Positions 28,405-37,372 of a DNA stretch of 64,000 nt are shown here, piece after piece. The stretch spans positions 131,501-195,500 of the forward strand of contig BPKJ01000004.1 in NCBI GenBank assembly GCA_026005075.1, read 5' to 3'. The stretch comes from Lysobacteraceae bacterium. Lineage in GTDB: Bacteria; Pseudomonadota; Gammaproteobacteria; Xanthomonadales; Xanthomonadaceae. The position numbers were made by a program, and so were the translations under genes. Under the pieces are notes generated by a model. It did no database searches and was not told the origin of the DNA. It was given only the letters and a program-made list of their open reading frames with translations. Each line of letters begins with the position of its first letter. Position 1 is the stretch's first letter.

Positions 28405-28432
28405 TTTGTCGGCCCCCGCTTTGGGATATAGT
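28405..28432 (+). promoter_or_regulatory. candidate sigma-70 promoter of the lysM-dprA-smg group
   Basis: TTTGTC (28405-28410) and TATAGT (28427-28432) are spaced by 16 bases, about 40 bp upstream of the lysM start. The -10 box is close to consensus and stands out in very GC-rich DNA. The rest of the 255-bp def-lysM gap is GC-rich with no other recognisable feature apart from the hairpins just downstream. Confidence 0.45.
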
Positions 28433-28433
28433 G

Positions 28434-28468
28434 CCGGGCAACCTGCCCGGGGAAACAGGTGGTTACCT
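28434..28468 (+). promoter_or_regulatory. two small inverted repeats in the lysM leader
   Basis: CCGGGCA/TGCCCGG (28434-28440 and 28444-28450) is a perfect 7-bp repeat with a 3-base spacer, placed at the expected transcription start. AGGT/ACCT (28457-28460 and 28465-28468) follows and includes the likely ribosome binding site AGGTGG. The first could be an operator or a leader hairpin; the second could weakly mask translation initiation. Confidence 0.3.
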
Positions 28469-28471
28469 ACC

Positions 28472-29626
28472 ATGTTGAAGAAACTTCTTGCGATCGCCGC
28501 CGTCGCGGCTCTGACCTTCGGTGGCTGGGTGATGGCGGTCGAACTGCGCGCCGATCATCCCGACACCTATGTGGTGAAGAAGGGGGACACGCTGTGGGAC
28601 ATCGCCGCGCGCTTTCTCAAGGAGCCGTGGCTATGGCCGGAGATCTGGCATGCCAATCCGCAGATCGCCAACCCTCACCTCATCTACCCGGGTGACGTGA
28701 TCAGCCTCGCCTACCTCTCCGGGGGACGACCGGCGCTGGGCATCACCAAGCGCTCGCCGCAGGTCCGGCGCGAGGCCATCGACCCGATCCAGGCGGTGCC
28801 GCTGTCGGACATCGAGGGCTTCCTGACCCGGACCCGGGTGATCGGCGACGAGGAGCGCGAGAAGCTGCCCTACGTCATCGGGCTGGAAGAGGGCCGGCTG
28901 CGCAGCGCTTCCGGGCAGCTGGTCTACATCCGCGGCGGCGATTTCCGCGCCGGCGACGAGGTCGCCTTCCTGCGCCCCAGCGTGCGCTTTGCCGTGCACC
29001 CGCAGCCGGCGACCGGCTATCCGCGCCTCAAGCGCGATCCGTGGAACATGCGCGACGGCCTCGACCCGCAGGTCTCGGGCATCGAGTGGGCCTACTACGC
29101 CGCCTCGGACAACGGCTTCGAGGTCCTCGGCTGGGAGCTGGTGGAAGTCGCCAAGGGCAAGGTCATGCGCGAGGGCGACCCGGCCAGCGTGCTGCTCTCC
29201 GCGGAGGGCCGGGAGGTCAAGCAGGGCGACGTGGTGATGCCGGTCGAGAACATGCCCTTCGACCTCAGCTTCATGCCCCATCCGCCCAAGTCGGTGCCGG
29301 AGCACCTGCGCATCCTCGCCGTCACCGACCGCGCCGGCCATGCCGGACCTCGTGACGTGGTGGCGATCTCCGCCGGCGCCCGCGACGGCATCGACAACGG
29401 CACGGTGTTCGCCATCTACCACCCCGGCGAGAAGATCAAGGACGAGGTCCGCCACGGCAACCGCATCGCGGCCAGCCTGCCCGGCAACCAGGTCCAGATG
29501 CCGGCGGAGTTCGTGGGCCACGTGATGGTGTTCCGCACCTTCGAGAAGGTCAGCTACGGCCTGATCATGGACGGCATCCGTCCGGCCCGCCTGGAGGACG
29601 AGCTGCGTCATCCGGGCCGGCTCTGA
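28472..29626 (+). CDS. LysM domain exported protein
   Basis: A 384-aa protein with an N-terminal membrane or signal segment (MLKKLLAIAAVAALTFGGWVM) and a LysM domain at residues ~31-80 (VVKKGDTLWDIAARFLKEPWLW...), which binds peptidoglycan. The remaining ~300 residues have no recognised catalytic motif but are conserved in the LysM proteins found upstream of dprA. It contains three repeated stretches of the form VIGLEEGRLR.../GDEVAFLR that look beta-rich. Nine bases separate it from dprA, so they form one operon. Confidence 0.88.
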   Translation: MLKKLLAIAAVAALTFGGWVMAVELRADHPDTYVVKKGDTLWDIAARFLKEPWLWPEIWHANPQIANPHLIYPGDVISLAYLSGGRPALGITKRSPQVRREAIDPIQAVPLSDIEGFLTRTRVIGDEEREKLPYVIGLEEGRLRSASGQLVYIRGGDFRAGDEVAFLRPSVRFAVHPQPATGYPRLKRDPWNMRDGLDPQVSGIEWAYYAASDNGFEVLGWELVEVAKGKVMREGDPASVLLSAEGREVKQGDVVMPVENMPFDLSFMPHPPKSVPEHLRILAVTDRAGHAGPRDVVAISAGARDGIDNGTVFAIYHPGEKIKDEVRHGNRIAASLPGNQVQMPAEFVGHVMVFRTFEKVSYGLIMDGIRPARLEDELRHPGRL

Positions 29627-29635
29627 CCGGCGGCC

Positions 29636-30769
29636 GTGCCGCTGGAGGATCCGCCCCGGGCCGCGGCGTGGCTGCGCCTGCTGCGCACCCCGGGGCTCGG
29701 TCCGCGGCGCATCGCACGCCTCCTCGAGCGGCACGGCCACCCCGCAGCCGTGCTGGAGGCGGTGGCGGCCGGCGCGGCGGAGGGTGCAGGCCCGCCGCCG
29801 GCCGAGGACGACCCCGGCGTCGCTGCCGACCTGCGCTGGCTGGAAGCGCCGCGCCGCCGGCTCCTGAGCCTCGATGATCCGGACTACCCCCCGCTCCTCG
29901 CCGCCATCGAGGCACCGCCGGCCGCCCTCTTTCTCGAGGGCGAGGACGCGCTGCTCTGGCATCCGCAGATCGCCGTGGTGGGCAGCCGCAACCCGACCGC
30001 GGGAGGACGCGACAACGCCGCCGCCTTCGCGGCCGGCCTTGGCCGCGCCGGCCTCGTGGTGACCTCCGGGCTGGCCTCCGGCATCGACACCGCCGCCCAT
30101 GCCGCCGCCCTCGATGCAGGGGGCACCACGATCGCCGTCATGGGCACCGGCCCGGACCGGATCTACCCGGCCCGCAACCGGGCCCTGGCCGAGCGCATCG
30201 CGGCCGAGGGGCTGCTGGTGACCGAGTACCCGTGCGGCACCGGACCCCGGCGGGAGCACTTTCCGCAGCGCAACCGCATCGTCGCGGGGCTCAGCCTCGG
30301 CACCCTGGTGGTCGAGGCGGCCCTGCAGTCGGGCGCCCTGATCAGCGCCCGTCTCGCGGCCGAGGCCGGCCGCGAGGTGTTCGCCCTGCCGGGATCCATC
30401 CACAATCCGCTCGCGCGCGGCTGCCATCGGCTGATCCGCGAAGGCGCCACCCTGGTCGAGACCGTCGACGACATCGTGCAGGCGCTGGCCGGGCCGGCCC
30501 GCGAGCTCGGCAGGCAGCTGCGGCAGCGCCTCGACGCGCCGGAACCGTGCGCCTCGGCGCTGCCTTCCGCCGGGCGTGCCGGCGGCGGCGCCGACGATCC
30601 GGCCTACGCCCGCCTGCTCGCCGCGCTCGGCCACGATCCGGTCCCGCTGGACCTGCTCGCCCGGCGCACCGGGTTGACCGTCGATGCCCTATCCTCCATG
30701 CTGCTCGTCCTTGAACTGGAGGGGCGTGTCACCGCCACGCACGGGCGCTACGCGCGCGTCGGGCGCTGA
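29636..30769 (+). CDS. dprA: DNA-processing protein DprA
   Basis: DprA (377 aa) loads RecA on incoming single-stranded DNA in natural transformation. The Rossmann-fold core has VVGSRNPTAGGRDNAAAFAAGL, the SGLASGIDTAAHAAAL motif and GTGPDRIYPARNRALAERI. The C-terminal ~60 residues form a winged-helix domain (LARRTGLTVDALSSMLLVLELEGRV). The start is a GTG nine bases after lysM; MPLEDPPRAAAWLRLLRTPGLG is the usual N-terminus. ComF and a TfoX-like gene are also in the window, so competence is plausible. Confidence 0.95.
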   Translation: MPLEDPPRAAAWLRLLRTPGLGPRRIARLLERHGHPAAVLEAVAAGAAEGAGPPPAEDDPGVAADLRWLEAPRRRLLSLDDPDYPPLLAAIEAPPAALFLEGEDALLWHPQIAVVGSRNPTAGGRDNAAAFAAGLGRAGLVVTSGLASGIDTAAHAAALDAGGTTIAVMGTGPDRIYPARNRALAERIAAEGLLVTEYPCGTGPRREHFPQRNRIVAGLSLGTLVVEAALQSGALISARLAAEAGREVFALPGSIHNPLARGCHRLIREGATLVETVDDIVQALAGPARELGRQLRQRLDAPEPCASALPSAGRAGGGADDPAYARLLAALGHDPVPLDLLARRTGLTVDALSSMLLVLELEGRVTATHGRYARVGR

Positions 30770-30810
30770 GGCCCCCTGCGCGCCGCCTCCGCGGCGCAGG
30801 CTGAGTCGGG

Positions 30811-31290
30811 ATGAAAGAGAACGTACTGGACGTACTGCTGTACCTGTTCGAACACTATTTCCACGAGGATCCGGACGCGGTCCGCGATCGCGAGTCCCTG
30901 CAAGGCGGCCTGCTCCGCGCAGGCTTCGGCGCCAGCGAGATCGGCAGGGCGTTCGAATGGCTGGACGGACTTGCCCAGCACCGTCACGAGAACGCGCTCG
31001 CGCCCCACTCGGTCCCCGATGCGCTCAGGCTGTACAGCGAACCGGAGCTCGCTCGGCTCGACGAGGAGTGCCGTGGCCTGCTGCTCTTCCTCGAACAGAA
31101 TGGCGTGCTCGACGCCCGCTCCCGCGAGCTGGTGATCGACCGGGCGATGGCGTTGGACGACGAGCAGATCGACGTCGAGGACCTCAAGTGGGTGGTCCTC
31201 ATGGTGCTGTTCAACCAGCCCGGCCAGGAAGCCGCGTTCGCGTGGATGGAGAGCCACATGTTCGACGCCCACGGCGAGGCCCTGCACTGA
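30811..31290 (+). CDS. smg: Smg family protein (DUF494)
   Basis: A 159-aa Smg/DUF494 protein. [17 protein letters not shown] at the start and [33 protein letters not shown] near the end are the family signature. It is a small helical cytoplasmic protein of unknown function, always near dprA and topA in gammaproteobacteria. It lies 41 bp after dprA. Confidence 0.93.
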   Translation: MKENVLDVLLYLFEHYFHEDPDAVRDRESLQGGLLRAGFGASEIGRAFEWLDGLAQHRHENALAPHSVPDALRLYSEPELARLDEECRGLLLFLEQNGVLDARSRELVIDRAMALDDEQIDVEDLKWVVLMVLFNQPGQEAAFAWMESHMFDAHGEALH

Positions 31291-31310
31291 GCCGCGCATC
31301 CGGCTCTTGC

Positions 31311-31316
31311 TTGACA
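31311..31316 (+). promoter_or_regulatory. TTGACA -35 box upstream of topA
   Basis: A perfect TTGACA lies 134 bp before the topA start in the 160-bp smg-topA gap. The -10 region 17-19 bp on (GTTCCA/TCCACT) is poor, so the promoter may need an activator or be sensitive to supercoiling, as topA promoters often are. Confidence 0.35.
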
Positions 31317-31381
31317 GCTCTTCTCCACCTGTGGTTCCACTAGAAAAGGCCTGAGCCGCTTGCCGTCGCGGCCGCCGTTCT

Positions 31382-31408
31382 GCGCCCGAGCCCCATCGGC
31401 CCGGGCGC
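31382..31408 (+). terminator. GC-rich hairpin in the topA leader
   Basis: GCGCCCG and CGGGCGC form a 7-bp stem with an inner GCC/GGC stem. No T-run follows. It could be a weak smg terminator or a leader structure of topA. Confidence 0.3.
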
Positions 31409-31450
31409 GCGTCATTCACGAGGCCGCAGGGCCCGCAACGGACCCAACCC

Positions 31451-33898
31451 ATGGCTAAGAACCTGCTGATCGTCGAGTCTCCTGCCAAGGCCAAGACCAT
31501 CAACAAGTACCTTGGCAAGGACTTCCAGGTCCTCGCCTCCTACGGCCATGTCCGGGACCTCGTCCCCAAGGAGGGCGCGGTCGATCCGGATCATGGCTTC
31601 GCCATGAACTACGAGCTCATCGACAAGAACGAAAAGCACGTCGATGCCATCGCCCGTGCCGCGCGCGACGCGGAAGCGCTCTACCTCGCCACCGACCCCG
31701 ATCGCGAAGGCGAGGCGATCTCCTGGCACATCGCGGAGATCCTCCGGCAGCGCGGCCTGCTGGAGAACCGTCCGCTGCGCCGGGTGGTGTTCACCGAGAT
31801 CACGCCGCGCGCGATCAACGAGGCCATCCGCCATCCACGCGAAGTCTCTGCCGACCTGGTGAACGCCCAGCAGGCGCGCCGGGCGCTCGACTATCTGGTC
31901 GGCTTCAACCTCTCGCCGGTGCTCTGGCGCAAGGTGCAGCGCGGGCTCTCCGCCGGGCGCGTGCAGAGTCCGGCCTTGCGCATGATCGTCGAGCGCGAGG
32001 AGGAGATCGAGGCCTTCGTCGCGCGCGAGTACTGGAGCATCGAGGCAGACCTGTCCCATCCCAGCCAGCGCTTTTCGGCACGCCTGATCCGGCTCGACGG
32101 CAAGAAGTTCGAGCAGTTCACCATCACCGATGGCGAGACCGCCGAGTCAGCGCGCAGCCGCCTGCTCGCCGCCGCGGGTGGCCGGCTGCGCGTGGTCGAC
32201 GTGCAGTCCAAGGAGCGCAAGCGCAAGCCCGCTCCGCCGTTCATCACCTCGACGCTGCAGCAGGAGGCCGCGCGCAAGCTGGGATTCTCGACCAGCCGCA
32301 CGATGCGCATCGCCCAGAAGCTGTACGAGGGCGTCGCGCTCGGGCCGGAGGGCACGGTCGGCCTGATCACCTACATGCGTACCGACTCCACCCATCTCTC
32401 GCAGGAGGCGGTGGCGGAACTGCGTGATGTGATTGCCCGCGAATACGGCCCGCATGCGCTTCCGGCCAGGGCCAACGAGTACAAGACGCGCTCCAAGAAC
32501 GCACAGGAGGCGCACGAGGCCATTCGCCCCACCTCGGCGCAGCGCACGCCGGCCTCGGTGGCGGCCTATCTCGACCCCGACGCCCTGCGCCTGTACGAGC
32601 TGATCTGGAAGCGCTCGGTCGCCTGCCAGATGATTCCCGCCACCCTCAATACCGTGACCGTCGACCTCGCAGCCGGCGAGGCGCACCGCTTCCGTGCCTC
32701 CGGCACCACGGTCATCGACCCGGGCTTCCTTGCGGTGTACGAGGAAGGTCGCGACGACGCCCGCAAGGCGGACGAGGAGGACGAGCAGCGCAAGCTGCCC
32801 GCGCTGCGCGTCGGTGAGGACGTGCCGCTGGACACCATCCGCGCTACCCAGCACTTCACCGAACCGCCGCCGCGCTACTCCGAGGCCTCGCTGGTCAAGG
32901 CGCTGGAGGAGTACGGCATCGGCCGTCCCAGCACCTACGCGAGCATCATCCAGACGCTTCTCGCCCGCGATTACGTCTACCTCGACAACCGCCGCTTCCG
33001 GCCCACCGACGTGGGCCGCGCGGTGGCCCGCTTCCTGACCAGCCACTTCACCCGCTACGTCGACTACAACTTCACCGCCCGCCTGGAGGACGAACTCGAT
33101 GCGGTGGCGCGCGGCGAGGAGGACTGGAAGCCGCTGCTGGAGCGGTTCTGGAAGCCGTTCAAGGCGCTGGTCGAGGAAAAGGCGGAGAGCGTGGACCGCA
33201 GCGAGGCCACCGGCGCGCGCGAGCTGGGCACCGACCCTGCCTCCGGCAAGCCGGTCAGCGTGCGCCTCGGTCGCTACGGGCCCTACGCGCAGATCGGCAC
33301 CGCGGAAGACGAGGAGAAGCCGCGCTTCGCATCGCTGCGCCCGGGCCAGAGCATGCACACCATCACGCTCGAGGAGGCCCTCGACCTGTTCCGGCTGCCG
33401 CGCGAGCTCGGCGAGGTCGACGGCGAGACCCTGAGCGTCGGCATCGGGCGCTTCGGTCCGTTTGCCCGGCTCGGCCGCACCTATGCCTCGCTGCGCAAGG
33501 ACGACGACCCCTACACCATCGGCTTCGACGAGGCGCTGGCCCGCATCCGCGAGAAACAGGAACAGCAGGCCAACCGCATCATCCGCAGCTTCGATGGCAG
33601 TCCGATCCAGATCCTCAACGGACGTTTCGGCCCCTACGTCACCGACGGCACCCGCAACGGCCGGGTGCCGAAGGAGCGGGACCCGGCCAGCCTGAGCCTT
33701 GCCGAGTGCGAAGAGATCCTGGCCAAGGCACCCGCGCGGCGCGGTCGTGGCCCGGCCCGCAAGAGCAGCGCCGAGACCGGCTCCGAAGCCCCGAAGCGCA
33801 AGAAGGCGGCGAAGAAGACCGCGACCGGGTCCGGAGGCGAAAAGGCGACCGGGAAGACCGCCGGCAAGCGCCCGCGCAAGCCCGCCACGGGCGGCTGA
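31451..33898 (+). CDS. topA: DNA topoisomerase I
   Basis: Type IA topoisomerase (815 aa) that relaxes negative supercoils. It starts with the Toprim domain (LLIVESPAKAKTINKYLG; DPDREGEAISWHI). The active-site Tyr is Tyr308 in GLITYMRTDSTHLS, and the EYGIGRPSTYASIIQTL block follows. After residue ~600 come repeats of the form RLGRYGPYAQIG, IGRFGPFARLG and LNGRFGPYVTDG (Topo C-terminal repeats), then a Lys/Arg-rich tail. The four-cysteine zinc fingers of the E. coli enzyme are absent, as in other members with this C-terminus. It converges with the tricorn protease gene. Confidence 0.97.
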   Translation: MAKNLLIVESPAKAKTINKYLGKDFQVLASYGHVRDLVPKEGAVDPDHGFAMNYELIDKNEKHVDAIARAARDAEALYLATDPDREGEAISWHIAEILRQRGLLENRPLRRVVFTEITPRAINEAIRHPREVSADLVNAQQARRALDYLVGFNLSPVLWRKVQRGLSAGRVQSPALRMIVEREEEIEAFVAREYWSIEADLSHPSQRFSARLIRLDGKKFEQFTITDGETAESARSRLLAAAGGRLRVVDVQSKERKRKPAPPFITSTLQQEAARKLGFSTSRTMRIAQKLYEGVALGPEGTVGLITYMRTDSTHLSQEAVAELRDVIAREYGPHALPARANEYKTRSKNAQEAHEAIRPTSAQRTPASVAAYLDPDALRLYELIWKRSVACQMIPATLNTVTVDLAAGEAHRFRASGTTVIDPGFLAVYEEGRDDARKADEEDEQRKLPALRVGEDVPLDTIRATQHFTEPPPRYSEASLVKALEEYGIGRPSTYASIIQTLLARDYVYLDNRRFRPTDVGRAVARFLTSHFTRYVDYNFTARLEDELDAVARGEEDWKPLLERFWKPFKALVEEKAESVDRSEATGARELGTDPASGKPVSVRLGRYGPYAQIGTAEDEEKPRFASLRPGQSMHTITLEEALDLFRLPRELGEVDGETLSVGIGRFGPFARLGRTYASLRKDDDPYTIGFDEALARIREKQEQQANRIIRSFDGSPIQILNGRFGPYVTDGTRNGRVPKERDPASLSLAECEEILAKAPARRGRGPARKSSAETGSEAPKRKKAAKKTATGSGGEKATGKTAGKRPRKPATGG

Positions 33899-33910
33899 AA
33901 CGCGGAGCAC

Positions 33911-33943
33911 GGGCGGCGCGCGCCGCAGCGCTGCACGCCGCCC
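33911..33943. terminator. possible bidirectional hairpin between topA and the tricorn protease gene
   Basis: GGGCGGCG (33911-33918) and CGCCGCCC (33936-33943) form a perfect 8-bp stem in the 51-bp gap between two convergent genes. There is no T-run on either side, so termination is only suggested by position. Confidence 0.35.
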
Positions 33944-33949
33944 CGCCGT

Positions 33950-36900
33950 CTACTCGCGCGGGAAGCGGCTTGGTGCGGGCGGCGCGACGACCGGGCGCAG
34001 CGGCTTGCGCTCGAGCTCACGCAGCAGGTGCTCGATGGCGGCCTGTAGCGAAGGATCCTCGCCGGCCGCGACCCGTTCCGGAAGGTCGATCACCTCGATG
34101 TCCGGCGCCACCCCCTCGTCCTCGACCGCCCAGCGACCCTCGGTGTCGAGGAAGCGGAAGCTCGCCGCGAGGATGGTCCCGCCGTCGGCCAACCGGGGAT
34201 TGCTGCCGCTGTCGATGCCGATCAGGCCGCCCCAGGTGCGGGTGCCGATCAGCGGCCCGAGCCCGAGCTTGCGGAAGTAGTACGGCAGCGCATCGCCTCC
34301 GGAGCTGGACAGACCGTTGATCAGCATCGCCTTCGGGCCGCGGTGCGAAAGCAGCGGCGTGGCGTTGGGCTCGAGGCCGCGCTGCTTCCAGTAGTTCAGC
34401 GGCGTCCGCGACAGCCACTCGATCATGCGATCGGGAATGAAGCCGCCGCCGTTGTAGCGATCATCGATGATCAGGGCCTCGCGCGAGCCCCATGCCAGCA
34501 GTCCCTGGAACAGCTCGCGACTGCCCTCGACGGCCGTGTTGGGAACATGGATGTAGCCGATCCGCCCCTGGCTCGCGCTCTCCACCATCCGCCTCCGTTC
34601 GGCGACCCAGGCGAGGTAGCGCAGGGGCTGTTCGGTGTCGATGGTGCGGACCTGCACCGTGCGCGCGGCCGCCGCGTCGGGCCTTGCGGCGACGCTCAGC
34701 TCGACCAGGCGACCGGCCTTGTTTTCCAGCAGGCGATAGACGTTGTCCACCTCGCGGGTGCTGAGGCCGTCGATCGCGAGGATCAGGTCGCCCTCTGCGA
34801 CCTTGACCCCCGGCTCGGTGAGCGGGGAACGGCGCCGCGGATCCCAGTTCTCGCCCGGGAAGATCCGTGCGATGCGCACGTAGCCGGACGGGTCGGGCTG
34901 CAACTCGGCGCCGAGCAGCCCCCCGGGGCGGCGCTCGACCCGCTCGCGGTCGCCGGTCTCGACGTAGACGTGGCCCGCATTCAACTCGCCGGCCATTTCC
35001 TGGAGCAGGTAGTCGAGGTCGGCACGGGTGCCGACGTGCTCCAGCAGGGGTTCGTACCTGGCGCGGATCGCGGCCCAGTCCTGACCGTGCATGCCCGGCT
35101 CGTAGAACACGTCGCGCAGGATCCGCCACGCATCGACGTAGAGCTGGCGCCACTCCCGCCGCGGCTCGATGCGCAGCTGGAGGCCGGAGAGGTCCAGCTT
35201 GCCCGCCTCGAAGTCGGCCTTGGGCGTGGCCTCGACGATGGAGAACGCACGCTCCCGTTGCAGCAGCAGCTTGTTGCCATCGGCGGAAAGGGCATAGCCG
35301 GTGACCGGGCCGAGGTCGGCCGCCTGGTCCTCGTCACGGCCGAGGAAGCGCAGCCTGGCCCCCTCGTCCCCAAGGGCCACGAAGAAGACGCCCTTGGCGT
35401 TGGCCGCGAGCCCGGCGTAGCGGCCGGACGGAACCTTGAGCGCCTGCACGCGGCTGGCGAAACCCGCGGGGTCGATCCGCACGGGCCGCGCCTCCGCGCC
35501 GGATGCTTTCTCGCCTTGGTCCTTGCCCTTGGCCGCGGGCCCGGCGGCGCCACCGGCCTCGTCGCTGCGTTGCGGGTAGAAGGGTTCGCCATCGGCCGCC
35601 AGCGCGGCCGCGTAGATGCGGGTGGCGTTGGTGTAGAGGAAGTTGAACTCGTAGGCGCTGAAGGTCAGGTTGAAGTCCCGGTCGGAGAGGAAGTACAGCC
35701 AGCGCCCACCGGGGTCGAAGACCGGCGCACGTTCGCGGGTGGTGTCTTCGGTCAGCTGCACCCGCGCGCCGTCAGCGATCGTGTACAGCCAGATCGAGCT
35801 GTTGCGGCTCGCGTTCTCCTTGACGTAGGCAAGATGCCGCGAATCGGGCGCGAAGACGTAGTCCTCGACGTCGCCAAAGACCCCCGTGTCCACGCTGCGG
35901 CTCCGGCCGCTCGCGACCTCGACCAGATGCAGGCGACGCTGCTTGTCGGCGTAGGCGATGTACCGGCTGTCCGGCGACCACAGCGGACGCATCGGCCAGC
36001 CCGGAGCGGGCTCGGTCAGCGCCCGCGCCGGCGTGCCGCCGTCGAGCGGTGCCACGAACAGCTGGTACTCGCCCGCGGCGTCGGAGAAATAGGCAAGGAA
36101 GCGGCCGTCCGGCGACCAGGCCACGTCGCGCTCGCGGGCATCGGGCGTCCTGCTCAGGTTGCGGGTGGGGCCGTAGCGCGCCGGCACGCTGAACAGTTCG
36201 CCGCGCGCGGCCAGCACGGCACGCTCGCCGCCCGGCGCGAGCGCGAAGCTGTCGACGAACCGGGCGGCATCGACGATGCGCGGTCGCGCCGCCGGAAGGT
36301 CGGTCGCGACCCGGATCGGGATCTCGCGCGCCTGCCCGCTGGACGGATCGAAGTGCCAGATCGAGCCACCCTTCTCGAACACGATGCCCCCCGGTCCCGA
36401 GGCAGGCCAGAGCACGTCGAAGTCGGTGAACGCGGTGGCCGGACGGATGCTGCCCTCGTCGCCCGCGACCGGCATGCGGTAGAGGTTGAGGGTGCCGAGC
36501 GCGCGGTCGGAAACGAAGAAGATCTCGTCGCCGACCCACATCGGCTGATGGTCGGTGGCCGGATGCGTGGTCAGCCGCCGCGAGCGGTTGTCGACCAGGT
36601 CGTAGGTCCACACGTCCTGCGCCCGGCCGCCGCGGTAGCGTTTCCAGCTGCGGAAATCACGGTCGATCGGGGTGAACACCAGCGACCGCCCGTCCGGGCT
36701 GTAGGCGGCGCCGCCCGACTCCGGGATCGCCAGTGGCTGCTCGAGGCCGCCTGCCGCGGGCACGCAATACGGCCGGCCGCCTCGCTCGTCCCAGGGCGTG
36801 CGATTCATCCGCACGAGGATGCAGCGACCATCCGGACTCCAGTCCAGCACGCGGTTGTCGGTGCCGCCGCGGGGCGGCATCTCGCCGACGTCGTTGTACC

Positions 36901-37204
36901 AGGTCAGCTGCCTCGGCTCGCCCCCCACGGCGGGGATGGTGAACACCTGCCGGGTGCCGTTGTACTCGGCCGAGAACGCGATCTGGCTGCCGTCCGGCGA
37001 GAAGCGCGGGTACAGCTCCTGCCCGGGGTGCGAGGTCAGGCGGGTCGCCTGTCCGCCTTGCAGCGGTGCCGTGTAGAGGTCGCCCGCGTACACGAACACC
37101 ACGCGGTCGGCGTGGATGTCCGGAAAGCGCAGCAGGCGGCTCGGGCTCTCGGCCAGGGCGGCCACGGGAAGCAGGAGAGCGATCGCGATCAGGGCTCGGC
37201 GCAT
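33950..37204 (-). CDS. tricorn protease homologue (S41 family), exported
   Basis: A 1084-aa serine protease of the tricorn type. It has a signal peptide (MRRALIAIALLLPVAALA), then two beta-propeller regions of WD40/TolB-like repeats (for example ELYPRFSPDGSQIAFSAEYNG and APVFDPGGRWLYFLSDRDFN), a tricorn C1 domain (~residues 690-770), a PDZ domain (~residues 770-865) and a C-terminal S41 domain. The likely nucleophile is Ser968 in SSSGGD; RYNGGGFIPD precedes it. Archaeal tricorn degrades peptides in the cytosol, but the signal peptide places this one in the periplasm or outside. The ATG at 37204 has GGAG 8 bases upstream. It stands alone, divergent from the next gene. Confidence 0.92.
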   Translation of the reverse strand: MRRALIAIALLLPVAALAESPSRLLRFPDIHADRVVFVYAGDLYTAPLQGGQATRLTSHPGQELYPRFSPDGSQIAFSAEYNGTRQVFTIPAVGGEPRQLTWYNDVGEMPPRGGTDNRVLDWSPDGRCILVRMNRTPWDERGGRPYCVPAAGGLEQPLAIPESGGAAYSPDGRSLVFTPIDRDFRSWKRYRGGRAQDVWTYDLVDNRSRRLTTHPATDHQPMWVGDEIFFVSDRALGTLNLYRMPVAGDEGSIRPATAFTDFDVLWPASGPGGIVFEKGGSIWHFDPSSGQAREIPIRVATDLPAARPRIVDAARFVDSFALAPGGERAVLAARGELFSVPARYGPTRNLSRTPDARERDVAWSPDGRFLAYFSDAAGEYQLFVAPLDGGTPARALTEPAPGWPMRPLWSPDSRYIAYADKQRRLHLVEVASGRSRSVDTGVFGDVEDYVFAPDSRHLAYVKENASRNSSIWLYTIADGARVQLTEDTTRERAPVFDPGGRWLYFLSDRDFNLTFSAYEFNFLYTNATRIYAAALAADGEPFYPQRSDEAGGAAGPAAKGKDQGEKASGAEARPVRIDPAGFASRVQALKVPSGRYAGLAANAKGVFFVALGDEGARLRFLGRDEDQAADLGPVTGYALSADGNKLLLQRERAFSIVEATPKADFEAGKLDLSGLQLRIEPRREWRQLYVDAWRILRDVFYEPGMHGQDWAAIRARYEPLLEHVGTRADLDYLLQEMAGELNAGHVYVETGDRERVERRPGGLLGAELQPDPSGYVRIARIFPGENWDPRRRSPLTEPGVKVAEGDLILAIDGLSTREVDNVYRLLENKAGRLVELSVAARPDAAAARTVQVRTIDTEQPLRYLAWVAERRRMVESASQGRIGYIHVPNTAVEGSRELFQGLLAWGSREALIIDDRYNGGGFIPDRMIEWLSRTPLNYWKQRGLEPNATPLLSHRGPKAMLINGLSSSGGDALPYYFRKLGLGPLIGTRTWGGLIGIDSGSNPRLADGGTILAASFRFLDTEGRWAVEDEGVAPDIEVIDLPERVAAGEDPSLQAAIEHLLRELERKPLRPVVAPPAPSRFPRE

Positions 37205-37372
37205 GCCATCGGCTCCGGGTTGGGACGGTGGCAACGTAGCAGAAGCGGCTCCCTGCCGCCCGCGGTCGGTCGCCCGCACGAGCCTGGTCCGCGCCGGTTC
37301 GCACCCTCAACACGCGCGGGGTTCCGCTCGCCGCGGCGGAAACCGATACTGTGCCCCCGCCGCTTTCCGGTC

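Noticed and set aside
33911-33943. Bidirectional intrinsic terminator between topA and the tricorn gene, as a firm call
   Set aside because: The stem is perfect but lacks a T-run, and GC-rich stems are common by chance here; kept only as a low-confidence feature.
34343-37372. Long open frame upstream of the OleB-like gene on the plus strand
   Set aside because: It is antisense to the tricorn protease gene and shows no family features before residue 1 of the hydrolase.
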